Shown here piece after piece: positions 44,905 to 56,318 of a stretch of DNA of 64,000 nucleotides (its first letter is position 1; every line of letters begins with the position of its first letter). This DNA comes from Ctena decussata (lineage: Eukaryota > Mollusca > Bivalvia > Lucinida > Lucinidae). The notes under the pieces are model-generated. The model was not told the origin of the DNA and did no database searches. It saw only the letters and a list, made by a program, of their open reading frames with translations. Location: positions 54,425,757 through 54,489,756 of the forward strand of contig OZ022499.1 of assembly GCA_963989385.1 (NCBI GenBank), in the 5' to 3' direction. The translations under genes were made by a program, and so were the position numbers.

Positions 44905-47494
44905 CTAAGTGCAGTTAGTAAAGTCCCAGAATAGATCCCTCTTAAGATGAAGGGTTCACTTTCAGGGAAAGCCAATTTCGATTTTTGACTGCCATCTCAA
45001 TAGGAGTCAACTCTTTAAGGTCCATGGGCATTTTTTTCCTTTAAGAGAAGACCCTTTTTTCTAATCAGGGAAGCATACTGGAAGTCACAAAAGTTATCTC
45101 CCTTTGGCAAAAAAAAAAAACCCGAAGGGACACGGATGTAATGACATGCATCTAATAAGAGCAGTTTGATTAGGCCGCATTGTTTGTTTTGATCAGATCT
45201 GCAATGTTTGTCATGCTGTTATGTATTTTTGAGACATGTCAGGCACTTGAATCCATTTGTTCAAAAAGGAATTCTGTAGGCTAAGTCAGTGCTCCAGCCA
45301 GAAAGTAATAACAGGGATATTCTATGGATAATTTGCTATCTTTCTCAATCTCTTATTTAACCGTCTTGCCAGTTTTAATGATGGTTCAGAACTTACGTTT
45401 TTGTTGAGAAATAATTAGAAAAACAGTATCTCTGAATTATCCTCAAAACCCCACCTTATCCGTAGCTCTGGGCTCGGGTGTCGTAATATTTGAGGTTATT
45501 CGATAAGTTAATTTCTCTACGAGGCAACGCGATAATGGCATTTTATAGGTTGTTACATGCAACCAGATAAACGTTTTATAATGCTATTGCAAGAACATTT
45601 ATTGCATTAAATCCTCCAAGCTTTGTTCATTGAAATTGAACAATCCAGCAGGGAGATGTTATTTTATTGTGAGCTGGAGGCAGAGAACATAATGAAATCT
45701 AGTTGTTTGAAAACAAGTTTGATTTTCTGGTGCATAAAATTCATCGTATCATTGTCTCCGTCGTCGGCTATAGTATGAAGCATTGTCCCAGATTTCTCCG
45801 TACAGACAGCTACCGTATTTTTTCGGAGCATCGGGTCAAGATGCTCCGGCCGGGAATCGAGCTCGGGCCCCCTATGCGACAGCCTTACACTTTACCACGT
45901 CGCTCTTACAGTCGGCGTGTACCGCAGACCACAACAAGTGTATCTTACAGCTATCACAATGCCGTACACCCCTCTATTTTAGATCCGTTTACGAATCTTA
46001 ATATGAGCTTCTTCCAATCTGCTATTAAATCAAGACTCGTGCGGGATATTTAGATGTAACTTGGTATTCTAACTCACCCTGAACTAGCTCGAAAGAGGCC
46101 ATGAGTAAAGAAGCCGTGTCACAATGCATGACAGGAAGAAGTCTAGGGTTTCCTCTTTTTCCATGGTCTTTTTATCAGCTTCATCAGGCGTATTAACTCT
46201 TAAAGCACCAAAAAGCAGACGACAGAGTTATTTCTTTTCAACTCTTTTTGTCGTACTTTCATGCACCTAAGGTGCCAAGAAGTAAGCAGTGCGACATTTT
46301 GCACACAATTTCTCTTTACAGTTTGTTAAAATTCTCTGAGAACATTTAAGCCGCGACATGACAAAACGAACAAAATGACATGTGCGCCCATCGAAGACTC
46401 TTATCAGCCTCTTCAGTATTCTTTACTGTTTGCTCCACCTTCTGTAGTTATTTTAGTGTATGGGAATTTATATTCATACTACTTCAAAGGGAAATTGCTC
46501 TAGTCATGCTACAATATGAAGTTTAGCTGACAATTCTTTCTTTAATGATAAAAAAAATATGAATATCCTTGCTTGAGTTTGTATGGGTATTAGATTAAGG
46601 TATGCAAAGTTTCATGGAAATTTATTCAGTAGTAATGAAATTAAAACATTTTTTATATATATATTTTTTTTTGCCCTCCACGTTTTCGCAAAGACCTATA
46701 CGCGGTGACTGATCAAAGTTTCGCTGTTTGATTCCGGCACGCAAAACGTACATGTATGTTTATGGATTTGAACTGCAATGAGTCTGATCAGACTTCGCTA
46801 ACGCACAGGCTGATTTGAGTCCTTGTTGTTTTAGCATGCTATGGAATATATCTTATTGCGCATTTTTTGTTTCATTTCGTTTCTTTTATTTTTTGTGATT
46901 TTTTGTTCTTGATTTGGTTTTATTGTGTGTTGTTTGTTTCTTTGTTTTTCTTTTGTTGTTTGTGTGTTGTTTTTTTTTCTTCCTCTTCTTTTTTTTTGAG
47001 TGGTTGTTTTGTTTCTTTGTTGGTTTTTTTGTTGTTTTTTTGTGTGTTATTTTGTTTATGTGTTGTTGTTTTTTTCTTCCTCTTTCCTTTTTTTTATTTT
47101 TTATTTTGCTTTTTGTTTATTTTGCTTTACATATTTATATTGCCCTACTTGTACAAAGCCGCATTTCCGATAAAGAATGTTCTGTGCCGGATTCTTCAAA
47201 CTAAAGATATTTCATAGAGTCGTTAAAGCAGCAATCATCATATATTTAATAACACCCATTTCCGCCCGCATCCTCCCAAGTACGAGCGTACAGTTGTGGG
47301 TACAGTTGTCCTTTTGACTAGATTTGTGTCACTGGCCGCATAAGCATGTTGAACAGCTTGTAAGCCCTGTTTTGTGCTGACGACATGATTCTTAGGCAGA
47401 TTCTATCTTTACATAAATTATTCAGAGAAAATAGGCTTGAACGTTTTGGTTTGTTTTTTCAATGCAAATCTAGTTTGTGCAACTGAGCATCAGT
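44905..47494. other. Mostly unassigned; MITE-1 fragments and T-rich tract
   Basis: A MITE-1 left half is at 46345-46420 (TAAGCCGCGACATGAC onward). A tRNA-like piece on the minus strand (GATTCCCGGCCGGAGC region) lies near 45845. A 270-bp T/G-rich low-complexity tract is at 46866-47125. ORFs over that tract are not genes. Confidence 0.45.
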
Positions 47495-48270
47495 ACGACA
47501 GGGGTTCAAGTGCGACCCTGATGACTGTCAGCTCGGGAGAATGCCTCAAAACAACTGTTGGAGTTAGGCAAAGATGACTTCTATCATCCCTCTTTAACAA
47601 CGTTTTTCTCTTAAGAATTATGTCCGATGCTGTGGCAGATCGGACAAGAAATCTTAGCACAGGCGACATAACTATTTCCAACCTGCAGTATGCCGATTAA
47701 ATTGACGCTCTTGCCCAGGAGGAGCAGGAACCAGAAACCCTAATTGAAAGTCTCGACAAAATCTGCAAAAGGTAGAAAAGTAGAGATAAGTGCTTAGGGA
47801 ACCAAGTAGATGAAAACAGGTCTAATTGCATTCGAAAGGAGATCAAGGTGAAAGGACAGAAGCTAGGAAAATCTGTTTGAGATGATGGCTCACAGGCCTT
47901 GGAGATAAAATGATACCGAAGGTTCTCGAACTTCTCGTACAATGACCACGTAACTGATAAGGATGTTCGCGGAAATATCCAAGTAGTCATGGAAGAATAT
48001 GATGAACTCCTTACCATGGTCTAGAAACAGAAATAAAGTGGTTTGGCCATATCGCAAAGTCTTCTGGCTTAGCAAATACGATTCTACAGGGCACAGTAAG
48101 AGGAAAAAGAAGAGATAGGCATAAAAAGAGATGGAAAGACAATTTCAATGACAGGACAGAAATTGGCTTTGCCAGCACAACTAGTTCAGCAGAAAATTGG
48201 ACCAGATGTGAATAGATTTTTGCAAAGTAATCTATGTTGCCCTAACGACATTGGAAGGCTATGGGCTAGA
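47495..48270 (+). pseudogene. Decayed non-LTR reverse transcriptase
   Basis: In one frame, TTVGVRQR*LLSSLFNNVF matches RT motif B with its following helix, and NLQYAD*IDALAQEEQE is the catalytic YADD region with the second Asp codon replaced by a stop. After frame changes, WFGHIAKSSGLANTILQGTV and GKRRRDRHKKRWKDN at about 48040-48140 match the usual C-terminal part of such enzymes. Several stops and frameshifts rule out function. Different lineage from the RT at 323-2134. Confidence 0.75.
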
Positions 48271-48779
48271 ATAGAATAGAGTCGAAATGTGAAGACATGT
48301 TATGAAACCCACATTTTCTTTCTCCAACTCTGTTGGTTGCGCCAGCTCAGAGCAACAAGTAGATTCAGCTTTTGTACGAGTATTAAAAAATTCATTAAAC
48401 CGATTAAAAACCTACAGTTCTCTTCTTGAAAGGTATTCCTTGTGACGTTTCAGTTTCGTCACATCCCTGTCTCCCCCCACCCCCTTGTTCCCCATCCTCA
48501 CCCACTTTATACATTAAAGAAAATTGATATAATTTCTGGCAGAAATGGACAGGTTTAGGGTGATTTCACAGTTTGCTTAATTTAGTTGACAAAATATATC
48601 CATTTGAATTTTACATTCTAGTAGTAAATTAAAAGTTCTACTGGTTCCTATTAACATGTTTCGAAGGAATAAAACTACATATATTTGATTGGAAACTGGT
48701 ATTCCATTCGATGCCAGTGGCAACAAAATGCTACATTTGGGAAGTGGTTGCATCAGTTAACTGCAATTTCTGTTCTACA

Positions 48780-49005
48780 GGGGCCGTATTCATAAAACGA
48801 CTTAAGTCGTTGCTATGCTGTTGCTAAGGCTAAATTTCTGTGAAGGGGATTCCCTACAACTATGAAATTTAGTCTGGAGGAACAGTCTTTGTAAGACTGT
48901 TCCTCCAGACCAAATTTCATAGTTGTAGGGAATCTCCTTTATAGATATTTAGCCTTAGCAACCGCATAGCAACGACTTAAGTGGCTTTATGAATACGGCC
49001 CCAGA
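48780..49005. mobile_element. MITE-3 copy 2
   Basis: GGGGCCGTATTCATAAAACG ... TTTATGAATACGGCCCC. The two halves mirror each other around GGAACAGTCTTTGTAAGACT. Confidence 0.9.
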
Positions 49006-49114
49006 TCTCTCCTTTCCACCTCTCTTCAGCAAGTCAGTCAATGTACAAAAAGCTAAAGCTATGGGAAACTATCGTAAACGAAACAGCGCATTTATTCTGC
49101 TAAGACTACATATA

Positions 49115-49315
49115 GGGTAAAGTCGGGTAATTCGGACAGCAGGTTAATTCGAACAGTGACATTGTTTCCTTTATATGTCAGTTGTTTTGGAATTCAAACA
49201 AAATGAATTGGGCAAACAGTAAAACTTCTAATTATGAGCCGTCTCGTCTGGATTTTCACTGTTTGTAATGGTATGTCCGAATTTACCCGCTGTCCGAAGT
49301 TACCCGACTCTACCC
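49115..49315. mobile_element. MITE-2 copy with 18-bp flanking direct repeat
   Basis: GGGTAAAGTCGGGTAATTCG ... TTACCCGACTCTACCC between TA dinucleotides. The 18-mer TATTCTGCTAAGACTACA occurs just before (49093-49110) and just after (49316-49333) the element. The left half of the central hairpin is deleted in this copy. Confidence 0.8.
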
Positions 49316-49509
49316 TATTCTGCTAAGACTACAGAAAATCAATATCTTAAAGCGTTCTTTCAAGAGCAGATAACACATTTGAAAAAAGGAACATGGGCCA
49401 TACTTCAAAGTTTCGGCTACTCAAGCCTCAACTGGTTGGCGTCTCGTGAAAATGGACCTTAAGCCTACTGTAATTACTTTAACCAGCCTTCGCAGTTGCA
49501 CAAAATAAT

Positions 49510-49736
49510 CTGGGACCGTATTCATAAAGCCACTTAGGTCGTTGCTATGCGGTTGCTAAGGCTAAATATCTATATAGGAGATTTTTCTACAACCTTGAAA
49601 TTTGCTCTGGAGGAACAGTCTTTGTAAGACTGTTCCTCCAGACCAAATTGCATAGTTGTAGGGAATCTCCTTCAAAGAAATTCAGCCTTAGCAACAGCAT
49701 AGCAACCACTTAAGTTGTTTTATGAATACGGCCCCA
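49510..49736. mobile_element. MITE-3 copy 3
   Basis: TGGGACCGTATTCATAAAGC ... TTTATGAATACGGCCCCA, mirror halves as in the copy 730 bp upstream. Both sit between pieces reading ATCTGG / CCAGATC, so the ends may extend to those bases. Confidence 0.85.
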
Positions 49737-50020
49737 GATCCTTCTTTTTCCCTATTCAGGACTTATAGAGGGTATATGCTAAAAGGCAAGACTCTGACAG
49801 ACTGCGCGGAAGCGCAGGCTGATTTGAGCTTTTTCTGCTCGCACATGCCGTGAGAAACACTTTCATACGAAACCAATCAATTGTAAAACTGGAACATGTG
49901 TCAGCCTCCAAAGAAATTCCATTGCAGGCAGCCTCATCAAGTCACTATGACGGCATCATATATAGATTGTAAGTGTTACATGTATCTGTGGCATTATATC
50001 ACAAGAGTCCCAAAAGACAT

Positions 50021-50260
50021 ATGAGCCGCGACACGAGAAAACCAACAAAGTGGTTGTGCGCCCAGCGCATACTCAGTTCAGTCGGGGCATCTGCCTAGTC
50101 TGATCAGACTCTTCCCTAAGCGCTTAAAGGGTAGCTAAGGGTCTTAGCTACCTCCATGCGGACAGCGAAGACTCTGATCAGACTGGGTGGATGCCCAAGC
50201 TGATCTGAGTCTGCGCTGGGCGCACAGACACTTTGCTTATTTTCTCGTGTCGCGGCTCAT
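50021..50260. mobile_element. MITE-1 copy
   Basis: ATGAGCCGCGACACGAG ... CTCGTGTCGCGGCTCAT, only 80 bp from the next copy. Confidence 0.9.
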
Positions 50261-50314
50261 TTCACAGCCAAGGATCGCAACAAGAAGAAACAGCATGTTA
50301 CCCATAAGGCTTCA

Positions 50315-51010
50315 CGGCCTATGTTGCGAGGCACAAGTAATAATTGAGCCGCGACACGAGAAAACCAACGAAGTGGTTGTGCGCCCAGCGCAGACTCAGA
50401 TCAGCCTGGGCATCTTCCCAGTCAGATCAAACGCTTTGCTAAGCACTTAAAGGGTAGCTAAGGGACTAAGCTACCTTCATGCGGACAGCGAAGACTCTGA
50501 TCAGACTGGGCAGATGCCCATGCTGATCTGAGATTGCGCTGAACGTACAACCACTTTGTTGTTTTTTCTCGTGTCGCGGCTCAATTATATTTTTTCCATT
50601 GAATGACATTAAATAAACGGAAGCTCGCGTCACGGCCTATGTTGCACGTCACAAGTAATATATTTTTTCCATTGAATTTCTTTCGTGACATTAAATAAAC
50701 GGAATCTCGTTCATCTCATTTATGAAAAATATACATAATGTACTTTTCATTTAAAGTCTAGAAAGATATTGACAATAAGTAATAATTAGCTGCACGCAGT
50801 CTTGTATAAGTAATTAATGTTGGCCATAAGGCTTCACGGCCTATGTTGCACGTCACAAGTAATATATTTTTCCACTGAATTCAATTCGTGACATTGAATA
50901 AACGGAAGCTCGTTCTTCTCATTTATGAAAAATATACCTTTTGATTTAAAGTCTAGAAAGATATTGACTATAAATAATAATTAGCTGCACGCAGTCTTGT
51001 ATAAGAAATT
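50315..51010 (+). repeat. ~195-bp tandem duplication, three partial units
   Basis: CACGGCCTATGTTGCACGTC (or GCGAGGC), ACAAGTAATA, TTCCATTGAAT and AAATAAACGGAAGCTCG recur. The first unit is split by MITE-1 at 50343-50585. The second (from about 50632) and third (from about 50826) are whole. Confidence 0.8.
50343..50585. mobile_element. MITE-1 copy with proven TA target site
   Basis: ATTGAGCCGCGACACGAG ... CTCGTGTCGCGGCTCAAT, 243 bp. The flanks are ACAAGTAATA on the left and TATATTTTTTCC on the right. The neighbouring uninterrupted unit reads ACAAGTAATATATTTTTTCC (50652-50671). Removing the element and one TA gives exactly that empty site, so this is a TA-duplicating (Tc1/mariner-type) insertion. 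Confidence 0.95.
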
Positions 51011-52282
51011 AATTTATTAATCTATGAATGAGTCAAAACAATCTTAAAGTCATTTCTCGCTGACTGCATTTCATTTTCTTTACAAGATTCGAGGCTTTGG
51101 TGTTTCGTAAAACCAGAATATTTTGTCAAAGATAGAAGGCAAAATAAAATTTTTGACAAAGATTATGGCAGGCTTTATTGATTTATTCATATATTGTACT
51201 TGATACCATGTAGGCTCTATTTTCAATGTATCCATGTTTCGAATATTTTCTTAATTTTATTAGTGCCAAAAAGTGTAGATAAATTGAACCTTTTTATGGT
51301 AGATCTGTAGAGTCTGCAGGCATTAAACCTTAAGGATGTACTCGTTACTCAGTGCACATGTGGTGTACACATAGAGGATCTTACACGAGTGGTCATTTCA
51401 TACGAAATTTATGAAACGAGCCTTTGGCGATTTTCATAAATTTCATATGAAAAGATCAAGAGTGTAAGATACTGTTTCTCATATGACCCTTAAAAATGGA
51501 ATTTTAACGCCTTCAAACTGAACATTATTTCAATTAGAAAACGCATTCTTGACATGGACGTTGTCCATCAAGTTACGGGTACGTGCCAAAGTGTTATTAC
51601 ACGTGTGGTCATACGATTTTTATGACGAGGCATTATCCACTGAATAACTGCGACGTAATATGATGACTGTTATTATGCTAGGCACTTTTCCTGTACGACA
51701 ATGTGAGACAGAATGATCATGGATGTGTGAGAGGGGAGGACAGGGCTGCATGTGTCCTTGATGTGACTGCATATAATAAATTCAGATGCACGTTAAGGAG
51801 CAACTTACCATAAAAATAAATGATGTATAAAGAAGGTCTTTGGAATGCAGCCTCCCAGAAGCCAGAATATTTGGAAGATAAAACGATATAATCAGTGTCT
51901 GCAATTACGTTAAAATACGTTACGGCTGTGGAAAAGGATATAATAAGACTTTTTGAACGACCCTCACGACCTCATATATTCAGGCATTCTTTTGTTGTTG
52001 ATTTCTCTGACTATGTTAGTATCATGGCCATGCATGCTTTAAGTATCAGTCCTAAAAAACATGCTGGGAGGACACTAAAAGCTTTCAAATGTCGAAAAAA
52101 ATCTTGAAAAAATCACTTCAAAAATCGACTCTGACCTTGTCTTTTTCAATATTTCAAACGCACTGCTGATCTAACCAAACAAGCAGGTCTAAAAAATCCT
52201 CAGACACGAATATGACACAAACGTATTTTCATCAAAGCCTATTCACATAGCTTAACTGCTCACTGTGACCTTGACCTTAAGC
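51011..52282. other. No gene recognised; one inverted repeat
   Basis: An imperfect inverted repeat at 51378-51470 (ATCTTACACGAGTGG..., TTTCATATGAAA..., GTGTAAGAT) looks like a small MITE, with a half-copy near 51595. A 70-codon ORF at 51895-52107 has no known domain. Confidence 0.45.
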
Positions 52283-52955
52283 TCGACACATCCCGTGTGC
52301 CCTCGGATTGGGATTTCCCTCTCCGCAACGTGGGTGAACTTTGTCGCTAACTTGAAGGTCAAGGTCACACTGCACACTTAATCTTTTTCCATAGGCTATA
52401 GTGAAAACATGAAAACATGGTCCTTCCGCCTAGCAAACCACCTTGCCAAATAATTTTGAATCCCACCATGTAGGACAAAGTTATTGGTCGGACATGCACA
52501 CGACACATTGTCTTGTCATGATGATGAATTATGCTAAATGATTTTGAAATCCCACCATGCAGGACAAAGTTATGGGCCTGATACGAAAATCTTTTCACTC
52601 AAGCCTTTTGACAAAATTTAGGGGACGACGGTGACATTGACCTTTGAGCTAGCAATATGGTTCTTGCACGCGACAATTTGTTTTGTCATGATTTAATCAT
52701 AATTACATATGCCATATCATTTAGAAATCCCAACATGCAGGACAGACTTGTGGGCTGATGATCATTGTTACCATGTAATTTTGAAATCCCACCATGGAGG
52801 ATATAGTTATGAGCCGGAAACGATCATGTTTTCACTAAAGCCTATGGAAAAAGATTAAGTGCGCAGTGTGACCTTGGCCTTCAAGCTAGCGACAAAGTTC
52901 ACCCACGTTGCGGAGAGGGAAATCCCAATCCGAGGGCACACGGGATGTGTCGGAA
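52283..52955. mobile_element. Foldback element with ~125-bp terminal inverted repeats
   Basis: The arms 52285-52412 and 52827-52953 begin CGACACATCCCGTGTGCCC / GGGCACACGGGATGTGTCG and stay paired for about 125 bp, including AAGGTCAAGGTCAC near the inner side. Between them are about four loose repeats of AATCCCACCATGCAGGACA plus AAGTTAT. Non-coding. Confidence 0.75.
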
Positions 52956-53887
52956 ACAAGGCGAGTAATTGTTTCAGTCGGAGGCCAATGATTGATTATT
53001 TTTCTTACATGTTGTACCTACGATAATAATTATTTCGAATTTAACCGGGAACTATTATTTCATGCGAACGTGTACAAGCGTAAGTAGTACCATGGTTTCT
53101 GGAGTGAAGAAACAAGTAATAACTACTTAACGGCATTTTCTCTTCCGACTAGTTCCTTGACAAATTTGCATTTTTTTTGGGGGGGAGGGGGGGAATTTCT
53201 AATTTAAATTCATATTTAAGAACAAAGTATGTATTGAGACGACTACAGTTGGCGCGTGTATGACGTTAACTGTGACGTAACGTCAACGTTATTTCAAACG
53301 TCTGTTGGTAACGTCTTTAAAATGGCAGCACTCTCGACATTGTTTGTGTGAAACAGTGACTATTTCGGAGGTTTTTTTCTTCGACTTTTAGACATAGAAA
53401 CAGATAATGATGGAATTATAAAGAATGAAATTCATTGCTTTAAAAACAATGCATAAAGTATAGAATCGCCGAGCCGGGCTTATTGCATTTCATTGAGCGA
53501 GTAGTGATATGACGGGTTAATGTGTCTTCGCGGTACTAAGCACCGGAAAATATATAAAATCAATTCGTGAAAGAAACTAATAAAAAGTATGTCATATTAT
53601 CTTACCTTGTGCTCTAAACTAACATTTTATTTCCCACAATTGAGGCATCATTCCATCGTTTCACCAACTCAGCGTCGTATGCAAGCACATGGTCAATCCA
53701 CCATCTTGGAAAGGGCGTCACGTGACTTCGCGGTAATTATAAAAAATTATGTGTGCGCAGCCACTCATGTTTTAACTGTTTTGAAAGTTGGCAACAGTGC
53801 AAAGAACACATTTATCAATGTCTGTAAAACTCTAACTTTTTATAAATTGTAGAAAATAACATATTTACATATTTACAAACTTCGGTA

Positions 53888-54001
53888 TCATGTGTTGGCT
53901 TTTTTTTTGTTTTTAAGGAGGCAGTGTGGACATCTGAACACACTGTCTCTCCTTAACACCCTGACCTCAGTGCAATACTGAAGGTGTGTCCAGTGTGTAC
54001 A
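53888..54001 (-). pseudogene. Out-of-frame C-terminal zinc finger of the transposase
   Basis: In the frame one base off from the main ORF, the sequence CTHWTHLQYCTEV ... FRCPHC continues the Cys/His pattern begun upstream (CxxC, then W-x-x-CD). It ends at TGA 53890-53888. The two parts form a PHD-like finger, so a small indel at about 54002 (probably two bases lost between Asp and Cys) broke it. Confidence 0.8.
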
Positions 54002-55784
54002 GGTCACACTGCCCCCATTTTACAAAGACAAGTTGTTGACAGCCACGTAACTCCTCCGGTTGGAACCTATTGCAAGCGCAACATTTGTCCTTATCAGCCA
54101 CAGAACTTCCTTCGCTGTCTGAGGAATCATCAGGTGAGTTCAAGTTTATGGAAGCACCTTTTTTACTTGTACCTGATGTACTAGGTTTGTCTTTGACCAG
54201 CTGTTTTGAAACTTTGTTGCTCTTAGGTTTAGATACTTCAGACTTGGTGCATGTTTCCTTCTTCTTTAACTTTATTTCCCTTTTCTTTGCCAGATTTGTT
54301 AAGCTTTCAGTATTAGAGTCATTCATTAAATTGCCACTGACTGAATATGGTGGAATAAATTTCTTTCTGGGTCGCTGAACAACAGTTGTAATCTTTCTGT
54401 CATTGAAAAAGCTTTTCATTCTCTCAGTTTTGTCTGTTTCAGGTAAGTTTGGCTGCACAAGGGACTGACTATCAGCAGATAACACACTGTCAGAAACAGG
54501 AGCTGGAGTTGTGACCATTTCAGGATTGTTTACACTGTTGCATGATGTTGTTTCTGGAGGAACTTCACTGTCTTCACCATGATATATTGTTGCTGGTGCT
54601 ATTTTAGAAGGAGAGATAACTGTATTGTTGAATGGAAATATACCATTTTTCCGAAATCCAGAAATAGTGTTTTCAGGACAGAGAGCTTTGATGTAGGGTT
54701 TGGCGGTGAGCTGTGCAACATCATATTTGGTTATGGAAATTCCAGGATTTTTCTGTAGATAAGATTGACATTCTTTGTTGTACTGATTTTTCAACGGTCC
54801 AAATACACTTACATCTAAGAGCTGAGTGAGATGGCTTGTGTGAGGTGGAAGAACATATAAAATTACATTCCTTCTTCTTGCCCAGTCAGTTAATGTCAGG
54901 GAAAGATGAGATTTATGCCCATCATACAGAATAAGAGTGCGGTTCTCTTTGTTTTCTTCGGTTAGTTTTGCATGCTTAGCCAGGTGCTCCATGACATAAT
55001 GTTCGAATAATCCTGTATTTGACCAGCCGGTTTCAGACATCTTTCCTGCAGATCCTACAGGAGCCCCATTAAGAAATTCATCTGTCCACCGTTTACCTGG
55101 AAAAATATAGAATGGCGGGACATGGTTGCCAATGGCACTGGCTCCAGCAATTATGGTGATATTTGACGCTCTAGGTGATGTTACTGCCTGAGGGTTGGTA
55201 TCTGCTGCATAAACGATCTTAGGAGGTGAATGTTCAAGGCTTATTCCAGTTTCATCAATGTTGAATATCCTCTCTGGTGATTCTGTCAGATTGTGTTCCA
55301 GTAGAATTGTCCCTAGTTCTTTAAAGTAATTATCAATGACTTCTTGGGATGCACTTTTAGCCCTTGACATTTGTAATTTTTGGGGTTTAGCAACTTTCAG
55401 GTCAGGCCGACGCTTCAAAAATGCATAAAACCAGGCACTGCTGAGACCATTTTCCGACTTTACACTTTTCCCCATTGATTTGCAGTAATCTGTGGCCATA
55501 TACTGTATATTGCTTTTAGTGTAGCCATAGCCAATATTTCCCATGTACTTTATATGTTCCACTAAATGCTTCTCCTCTTCCCGAGAAAGAATGGTATCAG
55601 GCCCTGGAGTCGCATCCAAACTAACATTGCATCTGGTTCTGTCTCGGAGAGTAGATTCAGGAACTGAGTAGACTCGTGCCGCCCTGTATACTGACATTCC
55701 AGATGTGGTTGCCTCATAAGCACGGGCCAGGTTTGCATTGTCATAAGCACGGTAAGGCTTTGCCCTTCCAGAATTGATATAGTT
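53967..55784 (-). CDS. Pogo/Tigger-type DDE transposase, main exon
   Basis: Transposase that cuts and joins the element ends. It has an N-terminal psq-type helix-turn-helix (about residues 15-55), a CENP-B-type DNA-binding part (about 70-140, GLSSAWFYAFLKRRPDL) and a DDE_1 domain. The DDE Asp residues are in NIDETG (about 179), YDGHKSH (about 290) and QLLDVSVFGP (about 326), with 35 residues between the second and third. There is no upstream ATG. A stop and TTCTAATTGCAG directly precede the exon, so 55784 follows a splice acceptor and the start lies in the mini-exon at 56304-56318. A zinc-finger tail starts with CCACNRFQPEELRG but is cut at VLH-stop by a frameshift near 54002. Another frame continues with the rest of the finger. 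Confidence 0.9.
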   Translation of the reverse strand, partial: NYINSGRAKPYRAYDNANLARAYEATTSGMSVYRAARVYSVPESTLRDRTRCNVSLDATPGPDTILSREEEKHLVEHIKYMGNIGYGYTKSNIQYMATDYCKSMGKSVKSENGLSSAWFYAFLKRRPDLKVAKPQKLQMSRAKSASQEVIDNYFKELGTILLEHNLTESPERIFNIDETGISLEHSPPKIVYAADTNPQAVTSPRASNITIIAGASAIGNHVPPFYIFPGKRWTDEFLNGAPVGSAGKMSETGWSNTGLFEHYVMEHLAKHAKLTEENKENRTLILYDGHKSHLSLTLTDWARRRNVILYVLPPHTSHLTQLLDVSVFGPLKNQYNKECQSYLQKNPGISITKYDVAQLTAKPYIKALCPENTISGFRKNGIFPFNNTVISPSKIAPATIYHGEDSEVPPETTSCNSVNNPEMVTTPAPVSDSVLSADSQSLVQPNLPETDKTERMKSFFNDRKITTVVQRPRKKFIPPYSVSGNLMNDSNTESLTNLAKKREIKLKKKETCTKSEVSKPKSNKVSKQLVKDKPSTSGTSKKGASINLNSPDDSSDSEGSSVADKDKCCACNRFQPEELRGCQQLVFVKWGQCDLYTLDTPSVLH

Positions 55785-56303
55785 CTGCAATTAGAAATAT
55801 ACCAAATTTCTAGATTCAGAGCCAATTGTTATTATAATTATATTTTTTTACCATTTGGTATGTTGATTAGACTATACTTTTTGTGCAGTCTAATTAACAT
55901 TCAGAAATAATAATTTTAAGGCAGCATAACAAGAGCATTTTCAAACACTTATTTTAGATAAATTATCAAAATTGTTTCTACAATTAAATGTTTGTACATT
56001 TAATCAGTTATAATCAGATTCATTATTCAGTTATAGTGAAAACACACACACAAAAAAATGCTCTATTGGCTATTTGGCTTTCCATACCTTTGCCCACGGC
56101 TCTTTTGCGCACTGAGATTGGTCATGTGATCAAAATGTTTACCATGGAGTCACCTCATTATGCAGACGACCGAGCAATGTCAGGAGGACAAGATTTTTGA
56201 GAATTCTGAAGTGGGTATTAACATTTAGATGGATATAGGGGTAAAGGTTGGTGACATTTTCCTTACATTTTATGTGTACAATTTTTTCCCATTCATAACT
56301 TAC

Positions 56304-56318
56304 CTTAAAACGGAGCAT
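56304..56318 (-). CDS. Predicted first mini-exon of the pogo-like transposase
   Basis: ATG at 56318-56316, then four codons (M-L-R-F-K) ending in AAG followed by the consensus donor GTAAGT (56303-56298). The intron would be 55785-56303 (519 bp), ending TTGCAG, and joins in phase 0 to NYINSG. The main exon has no in-frame ATG before about residue 32, which supports a spliced start. The total would be 610 residues. Predicted from splice motifs only. Confidence 0.65.

Noticed and set aside
46867..47217. Hydrophobic ORFs resembling membrane proteins
   Set aside because: They cover a T/G-rich simple-sequence tract and two overlapping frames look alike.
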